Assembly (NCBI GenBank): GCA_964371155.1 | Contig: CAYJLI010000028.1 | Span: 1 to 30,248 of the forward strand | DNA from: CAYJEQ01 sp964371155 | GTDB taxonomy: Bacteria > Bacillota > Clostridia > Oscillospirales > Ruminococcaceae | Direction of reading: 5' to 3' | Length of the DNA: 30,248 bases | In this document: piece after piece, positions 1-9,026 of the stretch | Position numbering within the stretch: the first letter of the stretch is position 1 | Layout of the letters: every line of letters begins with the position of its first letter | Position numbers and translations under genes: made by a program | The notes under the pieces: generated by a model | The model's database searches: none | What the model was told of the DNA's origin: nothing | What the model saw: the letters and a program-made list of their open reading frames with translations, nothing else

Positions 1-2
1 TT

Positions 3-3000
3 TTATATTTTAGTGATATCAACCATATCAAGATCTGTAACCTGCTTATTCATCGCTATACAACGAGCAAGTGCCGCTGCTGTATCAATTGAAGTGAGGC
101 ATGGAATGGAGCGCTCTATCGCACGACGGCGCATCTGCACCGAGAATTCTGCTGGCTTTCTTCCCTTTGCAGAAGTGGATATTACATAATCCACTTTACC
201 CTCTTCAAATAAATCAGCAATATTTGGTGATTCTTCTTGAAGCTTTCTTACCGCACTTGTAGCAATCATATTTTCATTTAGCTTTCTTGCAGAGCCTGCT
301 GTGGCATATAAATCAAATCCGAGATCTAATAGCTTTTCAGCAACAGGCATAATTTCTTCTTTATCCGCATCCTTAACAGATACTAATACTCCGCCGCTGT
401 GCTTAAATTTATATCCTGCCGCCGCAAGTCCTTTAAGGAGAGCCTCTTCAAAAGTTTTTGCTATGCCGAGCACTTCTCCTGTTGATTTCATTTCAGGGCC
501 TAAATGCACATCCACATCGTGCAGCTTTTCAAAGCTAAACACGGGCACTTTTACCGCCACATAGTCCGCATTTGGATATAGCCCTGTGCCATAACCCATA
601 TCGGCGAGCTTTTCACCGAGCATTATTCTTGTAGCAAGATCAACCATTGGGACACCTGTTACTTTGCTGATATACGGTACTGTTCTTGATGAACGAGGAT
701 TTACCTCGATTACATAAACTTCGCCACCATATACAACATACTGGATATTCACAAGCCCTTTTACATTTAACGCTCTTGCAAGTCTGCCTGTGTAGTCGAT
801 AATTGTAGCCCTTGTCTTTTGGGTGAGTGTTTGTGCTGGGTATACCGAGATACTGTCGCCCGAATGGACACCAGCTCTCTCAATATGCTCCATAATACCT
901 GGGATTAGATAGTCCTGTCCATCGCAGATAGCGTCTACTTCAACTTCTTTACCCATCATGTATTTATCAATAAGCACTGGATTTTCAAGCTTTTGCTGTG
1001 TGATAATAGTCATATATTCCACAACATCGTCTTCATTATATGCGATAATCATGTTCTGACCACCGAGCACATAGGAAGGTCTTAGCAGTACTGGATAACC
1101 AAGCTCGTTAGAAACTTCAACTGCTTTTTCTGTTGTAAATACGGTGTGCCCCATTGGTCTTGGTATGGAGCATTCTTCAAGGAGTGCGTCAAATCTTTCT
1201 CTGTCCTCTGCGGCATCTATGCTGTCTGCGGCAGTGCCAAGTATATTTGCTCCCACTTCTTGTAAATGTTTTGTTAGTTTGATAGCTGTCTGTCCACCAA
1301 ACTGCACCACTACGCCCCATGGTTTTTCTGTAGCAAGGATATTGTCCACATCCTCGGGTGTGAGTGGGTCAAAATATAGTCTGTCCCCTGTGTCGAAATC
1401 GGTGGAAACTGTTTCGGGGTTGTTATTCGCTATTATAGCTTCATAACCTGACTCTCTTAGCGCCCATGCACAATGTACACAGCAGTAGTCAAACTCAATC
1501 CCCTGCCCAATTCTTATAGGGCCTGAGCCAAATACAATTACCTTTTTCTTATCAGAATTTTTATTTGCAATAAAGTCCGCCGCTTCATTTTCTTCATCAT
1601 ATGTAGAGTAGAAATATGGTGTTTCAGCAGAGAATTCAGCCGCACAGGTGTCAACCATTTTATAAACACCCGGTCTTGAAAATTCAGCAACACTTTTGCC
1701 GCTTATTCTCTCGATAGTGCTGTCAAGGAAGCCCATGTCCTTAGCTTTTTTATAAAGCTCTTCATCCATTTCAGTGCGTTTAAATTCCTCTTCCAGCATT
1801 ACAAGATTATTTAGCTTTTCAGTGAACCATCTATCAATTTTTGTGATTTCAAATATTTTATCCGCCGATACTCCACGCTTTAGTGCTTCATAAACACAGT
1901 AAATTCTTCTATCATCGCAAACCGATAGATTTTCTATTACTTCTTCGTCAGATAGTTCAGTAAAAGCTTTTAGTGTGAGTGTGTCGATCCCAAGCTCAAC
2001 CGAGCGCACAGCCTTCATCATCGCTTGTTCAAATGAAGTGCCTATTGCCATTACTTCACCTGTGGCTTTCATCTGTGTGCCAAGTGTACGCTTACCGTAT
2101 ACGAATTTATCAAATGGCCATTTTGGGAATTTTACTACAATGTAGTCAATTGAAGGCTCAAAGCATGCGTAGGTTTTGCCTGTAACAGTGTTAAGTATCT
2201 CATCGAGTGTGTATCCGATAGCTATTTTTGTGGCAACCTTTGCAATTGGGTATCCTGTTGCTTTAGAAGCGAGTGCGGAAGACCTTGAAACCCTTGGGTT
2301 TACCTCGATTACCGCATATTCAAATGTATCTGGATTTAGCGCTAACTGGCAGTTGCATCCGCCCTCTACGCCGAGGGACTGCACAATGTCGATAGAAGCG
2401 GTTCTAAGCATCTGGTATTCTTTATCCGCAAGTGTAACAGCAGGCGCTACAACGATGGAGTCACCTGTGTGGACACCTACTGGGTCGACATTTTCCATTG
2501 AACAAACTGTGATTATATTGCCTTTACTATCCCTGATAACCTCAAACTCTATCTCTTTCCAACCTGAAATACATTTTTCAATAAGCACCTGTGTTATTGG
2601 TGAAAGTCTTAGACCATTTGTACAGATTTTGCGAAGCTCTTCTTCGGTATACGCTATACCACCACCAGTGCCACCGAGTGTGAATGCTGGGCGAACTATT
2701 ACTGGTAGGTCGATAATTTTTGCAAAGTCCATAGCATCCTCAACAGTTTCTACCACTTTTGAGGGTATGCATGGCTGATTTATGCTTTCCATGGTGTCTT
2801 TAAATATTTGTCTGTCTTCGGCTTTGTCTATTGTTTCAGGGTCTGCACCTAAAAGCTTTACTCCCTGCTCTGCCAAAAATCCGTCTTTAGCAAGTTGCAT
2901 AGAGAGTGTAAGGCCTGTTTGCCCTCCAAGTGTTGAAAGCAGGCTATCAGGTTTCTCTTCACGGATAATCTTTTTAACCACATCTATTGTGAGTGGTTCT

Positions 3001-3197
3001 ATATATATCTTATCCGCCATTGCTTTATCAGTCATTATAGTAGCTGGGTTTGAGTTTATAAGTACAACTTCAAGACCCTCTTCTTTTAGTGCACGGCAAG
3101 CCTGTGTGCCAGCATAGTCAAATTCTGCTGCTTGTCCTATAACAATAGGGCCTGAGCCTATAACAAGTATTTTCTTAATATCACTGCGTAAAGGCAT
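3..3197 (-). CDS. carB: Carbamoyl-phosphate synthase large subunit
   Basis: Makes carbamoyl phosphate from bicarbonate, ATP and ammonia delivered by CarA, the first step of pyrimidine (and arginine) synthesis. At 1064 residues it has the usual full length. The two homologous synthetase halves are visible: the first opens with GSGPIVIGQAAEFDYAG, the second near residue 555 with GSGPIRIGQGIEFDYC, and each is followed by an ATP-grasp region. The last ~130 residues form the MGS-like allosteric domain (from about GVLVSVKDADKEE). It starts 1 nt after the carA stop, with a GGGGG-type ribosome site inside the end of carA, so the two are translationally coupled. It is the last gene visible of the PyrR-controlled operon; the stop codon is at the left window edge, so downstream genes cannot be judged. 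Confidence 0.98.
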   Translation of the reverse strand: MPLRSDIKKILVIGSGPIVIGQAAEFDYAGTQACRALKEEGLEVVLINSNPATIMTDKAMADKIYIEPLTIDVVKKIIREEKPDSLLSTLGGQTGLTLSMQLAKDGFLAEQGVKLLGADPETIDKAEDRQIFKDTMESINQPCIPSKVVETVEDAMDFAKIIDLPVIVRPAFTLGGTGGGIAYTEEELRKICTNGLRLSPITQVLIEKCISGWKEIEFEVIRDSKGNIITVCSMENVDPVGVHTGDSIVVAPAVTLADKEYQMLRTASIDIVQSLGVEGGCNCQLALNPDTFEYAVIEVNPRVSRSSALASKATGYPIAKVATKIAIGYTLDEILNTVTGKTYACFEPSIDYIVVKFPKWPFDKFVYGKRTLGTQMKATGEVMAIGTSFEQAMMKAVRSVELGIDTLTLKAFTELSDEEVIENLSVCDDRRIYCVYEALKRGVSADKIFEITKIDRWFTEKLNNLVMLEEEFKRTEMDEELYKKAKDMGFLDSTIERISGKSVAEFSRPGVYKMVDTCAAEFSAETPYFYSTYDEENEAADFIANKNSDKKKVIVFGSGPIRIGQGIEFDYCCVHCAWALRESGYEAIIANNNPETVSTDFDTGDRLYFDPLTPEDVDNILATEKPWGVVVQFGGQTAIKLTKHLQEVGANILGTAADSIDAAEDRERFDALLEECSIPRPMGHTVFTTEKAVEVSNELGYPVLLRPSYVLGGQNMIIAYNEDDVVEYMTIITQQKLENPVLIDKYMMGKEVEVDAICDGQDYLIPGIMEHIERAGVHSGDSISVYPAQTLTQKTRATIIDYTGRLARALNVKGLVNIQYVVYGGEVYVIEVNPRSSRTVPYISKVTGVPMVDLATRIMLGEKLADMGYGTGLYPNADYVAVKVPVFSFEKLHDVDVHLGPEMKSTGEVLGIAKTFEEALLKGLAAAGYKFKHSGGVLVSVKDADKEEIMPVAEKLLDLGFDLYATAGSARKLNENMIATSAVRKLQEESPNIADLFEEGKVDYVISTSAKGRKPAEFSVQMRRRAIERSIPCLTSIDTAAALARCIAMNKQVTDLDMVDITKI

Positions 3198-3198
3198 A

Positions 3199-4302
3199 TT
3201 ACTTTACCCCCTTATATTTCTTAATCATTTCCACAAATTCTTCAAAGAGATAGGCGGTGTCTTTAGGGCCTCCACATGCCTCGGGGTGAAACTGCACTGT
3301 TACTATTGGTGCAAATGTATATCTTACACCCTCACAACTTTTATCATTTACATTTATATGGCTTACAACTCCCTTTGCAGGGTCAACGCTTTCAGATATT
3401 ACTGCATAACCATGGTTTTGGCTTGTGATATATACTCTGTCCCTCTCTATATCGAGTACAGGCTGATTTGCTCCCCTGTGCCCGTATTTGAGCTTCTCGG
3501 TTGAAGCGCCGTTTGCAAGTGCCGCAAGCTGATGCCCTAAGCAAATACCAAACACAGGTATACCGAGCTTGAATATTTCTTTTAAGTTGGCGATAGGGAC
3601 TGTGTTTTCCGCTGGGTCACCTGCACCGTTTGAGAGCATAATGCCATCGGGATTTAGTGCTTTTATCTCTTCTGCTGTGGTATTGTATGGCACAACTGTA
3701 ACATCACATCCCGCCTGAAGCAGACATCTTCTGATATTAAATTTATATCCATAATCGATTAGCGCAACATGGTATTTACTATTTTCACTCTTATAAAACT
3801 CTTTTTCTTTTACCGAAGTAAGTGCAACCACACCTTTTATTTTAAAGCTTTTAAGCTCATTTACTATATCAGCCTTTTTATCTTCGCTATACTCGGTGGT
3901 AATCATGCCGTTTAGCACCCCCACCTCTCTGATTTTCCTTGTTAGCGCCCTTGTATCAAGTCCACAAATACCCACTACGCCCTTATCTATTAAAAAATCT
4001 TCAAGGGATTTTTCACAGCGGAAGTTTGAAGGTTTATCGCATATTTCTCTTACTATATAACCATTTAGATAGGCTGTTTTTGATTCATAGTCTTCATCAT
4101 TAGTGCCATAGTTGCCTACTAATGGGAATGTTTGTGTCACTATCTGTCCTGCAAAGCTTGGGTCGGTGAGTCCCTCTTGGTATCCAACCATGCCCGTTGC
4201 AAATACAACTTCCCCAATTGTGCTTCCCTTTGCACCAATTGCATAACCTTTATACACACTGCCATCTTCGAGTATTAAATAAGCTCTGTCTCTTTTAATC
4301 AT
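3199..4302 (-). CDS. carA: Carbamoyl-phosphate synthase small (glutaminase) subunit
   Basis: Hydrolyses glutamine and channels ammonia to CarB. The protein has 367 residues. The N-terminal half is the CPSase small-chain domain (LILEDGSVYKGYAIGAKG). The C-terminal half is a class I glutamine amidotransferase with nucleophile C254 in GICLGHQLAA and the H339/E341 pair in QFHPEA. The ATG follows AGAGGAAG at good spacing. It lies 14 nt after pyrF and 1 nt before carB in the pyr operon. Whether a second, arginine-specific CPSase exists elsewhere cannot be seen here. Confidence 0.98.
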   Translation of the reverse strand: MIKRDRAYLILEDGSVYKGYAIGAKGSTIGEVVFATGMVGYQEGLTDPSFAGQIVTQTFPLVGNYGTNDEDYESKTAYLNGYIVREICDKPSNFRCEKSLEDFLIDKGVVGICGLDTRALTRKIREVGVLNGMITTEYSEDKKADIVNELKSFKIKGVVALTSVKEKEFYKSENSKYHVALIDYGYKFNIRRCLLQAGCDVTVVPYNTTAEEIKALNPDGIMLSNGAGDPAENTVPIANLKEIFKLGIPVFGICLGHQLAALANGASTEKLKYGHRGANQPVLDIERDRVYITSQNHGYAVISESVDPAKGVVSHINVNDKSCEGVRYTFAPIVTVQFHPEACGGPKDTAYLFEEFVEMIKKYKGVK

Positions 4303-4316
4303 TCTTTACTTCCTCT

Positions 4317-5249
4317 CTACCCCTTAAAAGCAGGTATATGTGATGTTATATCTTTTTGCATTTCTATTGCAGCTTCTCTTGCGCCTTTGGCATAATCTTT
4401 TTCATCCATGCCTTTTTTCTGCCACGCAGTGAGTATTCCACGAGAGGAATTTATTATTGCGCCAAGTCCGTCTTTATCGAATGCAGTGGCTACATCTTTA
4501 GCCGTGCCACCCTGTGCACCATAACCCGGTACAAGTATAAATGTGTGTGGCATTGCTTCTCTGAGCTCTTTAAGTTGCTCTGGATAGGTAGCACCCACCA
4601 CTGCACCTATTGCGGAATATCCATATTCTCCACGGGATTTTTCTCCCCACAATTCGCACATCTCTGCCATCAGTGTATATACTGTTTTGCCGTCCTCAAG
4701 TTTTCTATCCTGTAATTCACCCGAGGATTTATTTGAAGTTTTAACAAGTACAAATATACCCTTATCATACTCTTCACAAGCTTTATACACAGGCTCTATT
4801 CCATCCGTGCCAAGATATCCATTTACTGTGAGTGCATCGCCGCATAATGCTTCATAGCTATTATTTCCGACTAAAGTTCTTCCAAGGTGAGCATCGGCAT
4901 AGAGCTGCATTGTAGAGCCTATGTCATTTCTCTTACCGTCGTTTATCACATACATTCCTTTGCTCTTTGCATAATCAACTGTTTTGGCAAATGCCCTCAT
5001 GCCATACCAGCAAAAAGCTTCATAATAAGCGCATTGTGGCTTAACAGCAGGCACTATGTCACAGATTGCATCGATTATGCCTTTGTTGTACTCAAGTATG
5101 GCGTCCGCCGCACCTTCAAGTGTTTCGCCATATTTTTTAAAGGACTCCGCCTTTATATATTCCGGTATATACTCAAGTTTCGGATCAAGCCCCACAACTG
5201 TTGGATTTTTTGTTTCGATTATCTTTTTTATCAGCCTGTCAAACCCCAT
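4317..5249 (-). CDS. pyrF: Orotidine 5'-phosphate decarboxylase (long, type 2 form)
   Basis: Decarboxylates OMP to UMP, the last step of de novo UMP synthesis. At 310 residues it belongs to the longer subfamily 2 rather than the ~240-residue form of Bacillus. GLDPKLEYIP near the N-terminus and INDGKRNDIG (D104, K106, D109) carry the substrate-binding and catalytic Asp-Lys-Asp residues; VKPQCAYYEAF is also typical of this subfamily. The ATG is 3 nt after the pyrC stop and uses an AAGGCGG ribosome site inside the end of pyrC. It is placed between pyrC and carA in the operon. Confidence 0.97.
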   Translation of the reverse strand: MGFDRLIKKIIETKNPTVVGLDPKLEYIPEYIKAESFKKYGETLEGAADAILEYNKGIIDAICDIVPAVKPQCAYYEAFCWYGMRAFAKTVDYAKSKGMYVINDGKRNDIGSTMQLYADAHLGRTLVGNNSYEALCGDALTVNGYLGTDGIEPVYKACEEYDKGIFVLVKTSNKSSGELQDRKLEDGKTVYTLMAEMCELWGEKSRGEYGYSAIGAVVGATYPEQLKELREAMPHTFILVPGYGAQGGTAKDVATAFDKDGLGAIINSSRGILTAWQKKGMDEKDYAKGAREAAIEMQKDITSHIPAFKG

Positions 5250-5252
5250 TTT

Positions 5253-6533
5253 TTAATCCGCCTTTCTCTCATAACTAATATTTCCATTTAGTATTGTATA
5301 TAATATTCGCCCCTTTAGTTTCTTACCCATAAAAGGCGTATTCTCCGATTTTGATTTAAGCATTTCTTTTGTAACTGTAAGCTCTTCAGTGTCAAAAATA
5401 GCTATGTCGGCAGGTTTTCCCTCTTCAATGCTACCACCTTCTATTCCTACAAGCTTTGCAGGGTTTACACTCATTAGCTCCACTAATCTACTAAGTGAAA
5501 TAAGTGAGCTGTCCACAAGTGCGGTATATGACGCTGCAAAGGAAGTTTCAAGTCCTATTATGCCATTAGGTGCTTTTAGGAAGTCCGCTTTCTCTTCTTT
5601 CGCATGGGGTGCATGGTCGGTGGCAATCATCTCTATTGTGCCATCAATTAGCCCCTCAATCAGCGCTTTTTTGTCCGCTTCTTCTCTAAGCGGTGGGTTC
5701 ATTCTAAAATTTGCATCTTTTTTTAGTAGCTCTTCATGGGTAAAGTGGAGATAGTGCGGTGCTGTTTCTCCGCTCACCTTTACTCCCCTTGCCTTTGCAT
5801 CCCTTATCAGCGATACAGAGCCTTTTGTGGACACATGGCAAATGTGTATGCTTGTATTTGTTGCTGCTGCTATTGCTATCTCTCTCGCAGTTATGCTGTC
5901 TTCGCTTGTTCTGTCCATCCCCTCTACTCCAAGGGTGTTGGACACCTCGCCTTTATTTATTATGCCATTTCCTATTATGTCCATATCTTCGCAGTGGCTC
6001 ATTACTGTAAGTCCGAGCTTTTCTGCCATTATCATTGCTTCTTGAAGCATTGCGGCGTTTTTCACTGGATGTCCGTCATCGGTAATCGCTATCGCTCCAG
6101 CCGCTTTTAACGCTTCGTAATCACAGAGTTCATTCCCAGCCATGCCTTTTGTTATACAACAGGAGGGGTAAACTTTCACTGCCGAATTTTTAGCTTTGTC
6201 TATGATATATTTTATAGTTTCAGCACTGTCTATCGGTGGTTTGGTATTTGGCATGCAGACTACCGAGGTAAATCCCCCTGCTGCTGCTGCCATAGCACCT
6301 GTGAGTATATCTTCCTTATGTGTTAGCCCTGGGTCTCTTAGGTGCACATGTGGGTCAATTAGCCCCGGTATAACATATTTACCTTTTGCTTCTATTACCT
6401 CAGTGCCACTATCTGCTATGAGTGGATCTTTGCTTATCTTTTTTACTACGCCGTCTTCTATCAGTATATCGGCTATAAAATTAATATTATTTTGTGGACT
6501 TATTACTTGTCCACCTTTTATCAATATCACCAT
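5253..6533 (-). CDS. pyrC: Dihydroorotase, class I zinc enzyme
   Basis: Cyclises carbamoyl aspartate to dihydroorotate. The protein has 426 residues, the usual length of the Gram-positive class I enzyme. The amidohydrolase metal ligands are visible: H62 and H64 in DPHVHLRDPG, the HICHVST segment, and the C-terminal ATDHAPH with the catalytic aspartate. The ATG follows AAAGGATG and lies 3 nt after the pyrR stop. An aspartate transcarbamoylase gene (pyrB), which often separates pyrR and pyrC, is absent at this place. Confidence 0.97.
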   Translation of the reverse strand: MVILIKGGQVISPQNNINFIADILIEDGVVKKISKDPLIADSGTEVIEAKGKYVIPGLIDPHVHLRDPGLTHKEDILTGAMAAAAGGFTSVVCMPNTKPPIDSAETIKYIIDKAKNSAVKVYPSCCITKGMAGNELCDYEALKAAGAIAITDDGHPVKNAAMLQEAMIMAEKLGLTVMSHCEDMDIIGNGIINKGEVSNTLGVEGMDRTSEDSITAREIAIAAATNTSIHICHVSTKGSVSLIRDAKARGVKVSGETAPHYLHFTHEELLKKDANFRMNPPLREEADKKALIEGLIDGTIEMIATDHAPHAKEEKADFLKAPNGIIGLETSFAASYTALVDSSLISLSRLVELMSVNPAKLVGIEGGSIEEGKPADIAIFDTEELTVTKEMLKSKSENTPFMGKKLKGRILYTILNGNISYERKAD

Positions 6534-6536
6534 TAA

Positions 6537-7064
6537 TTAAGCATCCTTTCCCATAATTACAACTGCATCTTCTCCATCTATTTCTGTAAGCTTTACTTTT
6601 ATTATTTCGTCCGATGAGGTGGGTAAATTTTTCCCTATGTAATCAGCTCTTATGGGAAGTTCTCTGTGCCCTCTGTCCACTAAAGCTACCAGTTGTACAT
6701 TCTGTGGTCTTCCCCTGCTCATAATGGCGTCTATCGCCGCACGCACGCTTCGCCCAGTGTATATTACATCGTCAACTAAGATAACTTTTTTATTGTCTAT
6801 GTCAAATGGGATAAATGTTTTATCATCAGCGGATTGATTATTTTTTATATCATCTCTAAATTTAGTTATATCAAGTTTGCCAACAGGTATTTCCCTTGCT
6901 TCTACTTTGGATATTTTTTCAGCAATTCGCTTTGCAATGTAGTCGCCACCTGTGATTATACCTATAATGCATATATCGTCGGTGCCTTTATTTTTTTCGA
7001 CTATCTCAAATGAAATTCTGTTTATTGCTCTGTTTACCGCTTTATCATCTAAAATATATTTCAT
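6537..7064 (-). CDS. pyrR: PyrR regulator / uracil phosphoribosyltransferase
   Basis: RNA-binding attenuation protein with a PRTase fold. In related bacteria it binds pyr leader RNA when UMP is high and promotes termination; it can also have weak uracil phosphoribosyltransferase activity. The 175 residues match the family length. The PRPP-binding motif VILVDDVIYTGRS is at about residues 94-106, followed by ALVDRGHRELPIRADYIGKNLPT, a family signature. The start follows GAAAGGATATTTAG. It is the first gene of the operon and lies directly downstream of its own target RNA (see the leader), so the operon is autoregulated. Confidence 0.97.
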   Translation of the reverse strand: MKYILDDKAVNRAINRISFEIVEKNKGTDDICIIGIITGGDYIAKRIAEKISKVEAREIPVGKLDITKFRDDIKNNQSADDKTFIPFDIDNKKVILVDDVIYTGRSVRAAIDAIMSRGRPQNVQLVALVDRGHRELPIRADYIGKNLPTSSDEIIKVKLTEIDGEDAVVIMGKDA

Positions 7065-7084
7065 CTAAATATCCTTTCTGCAAA

Positions 7085-7222
7085 ATAAAAAGCTCCATCC
7101 GTGTGAGCGGATAGAGCTTTAGTACAATTTTACCTGTGGATATAAGTACACCCACAAAGTTATAGTTCTACTATTATCGCCTTATCAGCCTCACGGGACT
7201 AATTTAAAGGTATCTTTTCTTT
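7085..7222 (-). promoter_or_regulatory. PyrR-binding attenuator leader of the pyr operon
   Basis: On the minus strand the leader contains AGUCCCGUGAGGCU at 7200-7187, which matches the known PyrR binding-loop consensus. It is framed by a stem (CCTT...AAGG) that would form the anti-antiterminator. About 70 nt downstream is an intrinsic terminator, 7120-7088, with stem AAAGCUC...GAGCUUU followed by a U-rich run. A second small hairpin (TGTGG...CCACA, around 7140-7166) lies between them and may belong to the antiterminator. The order of parts is that of the Bacillus pyr attenuators. The exact antiterminator pairing was not modelled. Confidence 0.88.
7088..7120 (-). terminator. Attenuator terminator before pyrR
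   Basis: On the minus strand, AAAGCTCTATCCG pairs with CGGATGGAGCTTT around a short loop and is followed by TTTTATTTT. It lies 24 nt before the pyrR start, as expected for regulated termination. Confidence 0.88.
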
Positions 7223-7228
7223 CTTTGT

Positions 7229-7257
7229 ATTTTATCACATATAACTGAATATGTCCA
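7229..7257 (-). promoter_or_regulatory. Promoter of the pyr operon
   Basis: Minus strand TGGACA (7257-7252), 17-nt spacer, TAAAAT (7234-7229). Transcription would start near 7222 and give a leader of about 158 nt that includes the whole attenuator. Between this promoter and nadE (7260-7433) I see only AT-rich DNA and a weak hairpin (CTACTAATAT with ATATCAGTAG, 7282-7318) that may end nadE transcripts. Confidence 0.8.
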
Positions 7258-7433
7258 TAGTGTTGGATGTAAAATTTTTATCTACTAATATGGATTTTTA
7301 TAGTGAATATATCAGTAGTTATTTGTTCTTACGGCTTATCAGTTGGATATTTTGTGTATCTCTCCCCGAAATATCAAGGAATAAATATACAGGATAATTG
7401 CATTAAGTTTTACTAATATGCAGATATTTATAC

Positions 7434-8162
7434 CTATTTTTTAAAATATGGTATAGGGTTTAGCTTATGTTTTGCAAGTTTGTGAAGTGTTTCAATTCTT
7501 GCCCTGCTTTTTTCGGACACTTCTTCACCAACAACAGTCTTATAAACCTCTTCATAGCTCACTCCAAGCTTTTCCTCATCCGTAGAGCCACTCAGACCGT
7601 CCGCAGGTGCTTTATGTATAATATTTGGGAAATAACCAAGCTCGTCGCCAATCTCAATTACTTCATGTACCCATAAATCTTTTAAAAGGTTTACATCATG
7701 TGCCATATCACCCCATTTAGTGCAGTATCCCACATATCCTTCGGAGGCATTGCCCGTGCCTACCACACAAGCTTTAGCACCATCCCTCTCGGAAAGTGTT
7801 TGTGCAACTGCGTAGAGTGTGCTCATCCTTATTCTTGGGGCGGTGTTGATGCTTGCTTCATTTGATAGTTCCCCTAAATGTGATTTAATTTCGCTTAAAA
7901 GTCCGTCAAAGGAAGATTTAATATTCACTGTGATATTTCTTATGCCAAGCTCTTCTACAACTTGCTTTGAATCTGAAATATCGCTTTGCTCACCATTTGG
8001 CATTAAAACAGCAAATACATTCTCCGCACCCAATGCATGGACTAATATCGCCGCTACTACTGCACTATCTTTGCCACCTGAAATGCCGACAACAGCTGTC
8101 TTTCTATCGTTTTCTAAAAACCATTCTTTAGTCCAGTTAATAACTCTTTCTGAAAGCTTCAT
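7434..8162 (-). CDS. nadE: NAD synthetase, ammonia-dependent
   Basis: Amidates deamido-NAD to NAD using ATP and ammonia. The 242-residue protein consists only of the synthetase domain: there is no N-terminal nitrilase-type glutaminase domain, so it depends on free ammonia. The PP-loop SGGKDS is at residues 28-33, and GTGNASEGYVGYCTKWGD carries the conserved GTxNxSE motif. The ATG follows AGGAGAAA. It lies 67 nt downstream of a nicotinamidase-like gene on the same strand, which suggests a joint NAD salvage unit. Confidence 0.95.
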   Translation of the reverse strand: MKLSERVINWTKEWFLENDRKTAVVGISGGKDSAVVAAILVHALGAENVFAVLMPNGEQSDISDSKQVVEELGIRNITVNIKSSFDGLLSEIKSHLGELSNEASINTAPRIRMSTLYAVAQTLSERDGAKACVVGTGNASEGYVGYCTKWGDMAHDVNLLKDLWVHEVIEIGDELGYFPNIIHKAPADGLSGSTDEEKLGVSYEEVYKTVVGEEVSEKSRARIETLHKLAKHKLNPIPYFKK

Positions 8163-8229
8163 TTATATTTCTCCTTTTTGGACACTTTTTCGCATCTTCT
8201 TACTATTACTTTTAGGTGTATAAGAATAT

Positions 8230-8772
8230 TTACTTAATTACTTCTATTTGAAGTCCTTTTAAAACATCGAGTGTTTTAGCATTTAAGTCATTATCAAAAC
8301 TTGCAGTGGCTGTTTTTTTAACGCTAATATCAGCTTCTGGAAATGCTGACTGAAAACAGCACACATTGCTTATTACACATATATTGCTCACAAGCCCTAC
8401 TATAAGAATCTTTTGTGGAGAAAATTTTTCTTTTAATTTTAACATCTGCTCTGGAGAAACGCCAAAGGAATATTTATCAATAAAATGTATATCCGCAGAA
8501 TATTTTTCAGTCATAGCGCCAGTTTTGCCATAAATTTGCCAACCGTTTTCACCTTCGATACAATGTTTCACGGGGAGATTTTTCCCCTCCCTTGTATTTA
8601 GATATTCGCTACTGTGAGTATCTCTTGTAGCAACTACAATCCCACCACCACAAATATACTCTTCTATAAATGCCGCTATTTCCTCGTCCATTGTTTCCGC
8701 ACCTGAAAAGCCTAAGCTCCCATCGACAAAATCATTTTGATAATCAACAACCACAAGCATGCTGTTTTTCAT
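8230..8772 (-). CDS. pncA: Nicotinamidase-like cysteine hydrolase
   Basis: Isochorismatase-fold hydrolase of 180 residues. The expected Asp-Lys-Cys triad is visible: D10 (VVDYQNDF), K100 (IDKYSFGV) and C132 (SNICVISN). D51, H53 (TRDTHSSEY) and H70 (LPVKHC) are candidate metal ligands as in nicotinamidases. The LPVKHCIEGENGW segment also fits that group. Deamidation of nicotinamide to nicotinate is inferred from family and from nadE next door; other amidases of the same fold cannot be excluded. The ATG follows a perfect AGGAGG. Confidence 0.8.
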   Translation of the reverse strand: MKNSMLVVVDYQNDFVDGSLGFSGAETMDEEIAAFIEEYICGGGIVVATRDTHSSEYLNTREGKNLPVKHCIEGENGWQIYGKTGAMTEKYSADIHFIDKYSFGVSPEQMLKLKEKFSPQKILIVGLVSNICVISNVCCFQSAFPEADISVKKTATASFDNDLNAKTLDVLKGLQIEVIK

Positions 8773-8818
8773 AAACCTTTCCTCCTGTAAATATGATGAA
8801 TGAATAATCTTATCAAAA

Positions 8819-8847
8819 AATATAACATATACTTATGCATAAATCAA
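8819..8847 (-). promoter_or_regulatory. Promoter of the pncA-nadE unit
   Basis: Minus strand TTGATT (8847-8842), 17-nt spacer, TATATT (8824-8819), about 47 nt before the pncA start. It lies back to back with the promoter of the GGDEF/EAL gene. Confidence 0.6.
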
Positions 8848-8935
8848 TATTAGTAAAGTTAAATAATATAAATAAATATTAAATCTTAGAAGATTATTTA
8901 GATAAAAAATATCGTATATTAAAAAGGTATCAGCA

Positions 8936-8964
8936 TTGACAATAATAAATAAAATTGTTAAAAT
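8936..8964 (+). promoter_or_regulatory. Promoter of the Cache-GGDEF-EAL gene
   Basis: TTGACA (8936-8941), 17-nt spacer, TAAAAT (8959-8964): a near-consensus sigma-A site about 60 nt before the start codon. Confidence 0.75.
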
Positions 8965-9026
8965 TAGATATAAAATCATTTTAATATCTACAACCAATTT
9001 TCCATAAAATTAATTTAGAGGGCATT

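Noticed and set aside
2176..2778. Open frame of 200 codons on the plus strand opposite carB
   Set aside because: It is a shadow of carB: low-complexity Ser/Ala-rich translation, no ribosome site and no homology signal. The same applies to other long frames opposite carB, pyrC, glmE and glmL.
7282..7318. Clear intrinsic terminator for nadE
   Set aside because: The stem is A/T-rich with a 17-nt loop and a mismatch; too weak to list as a terminator.
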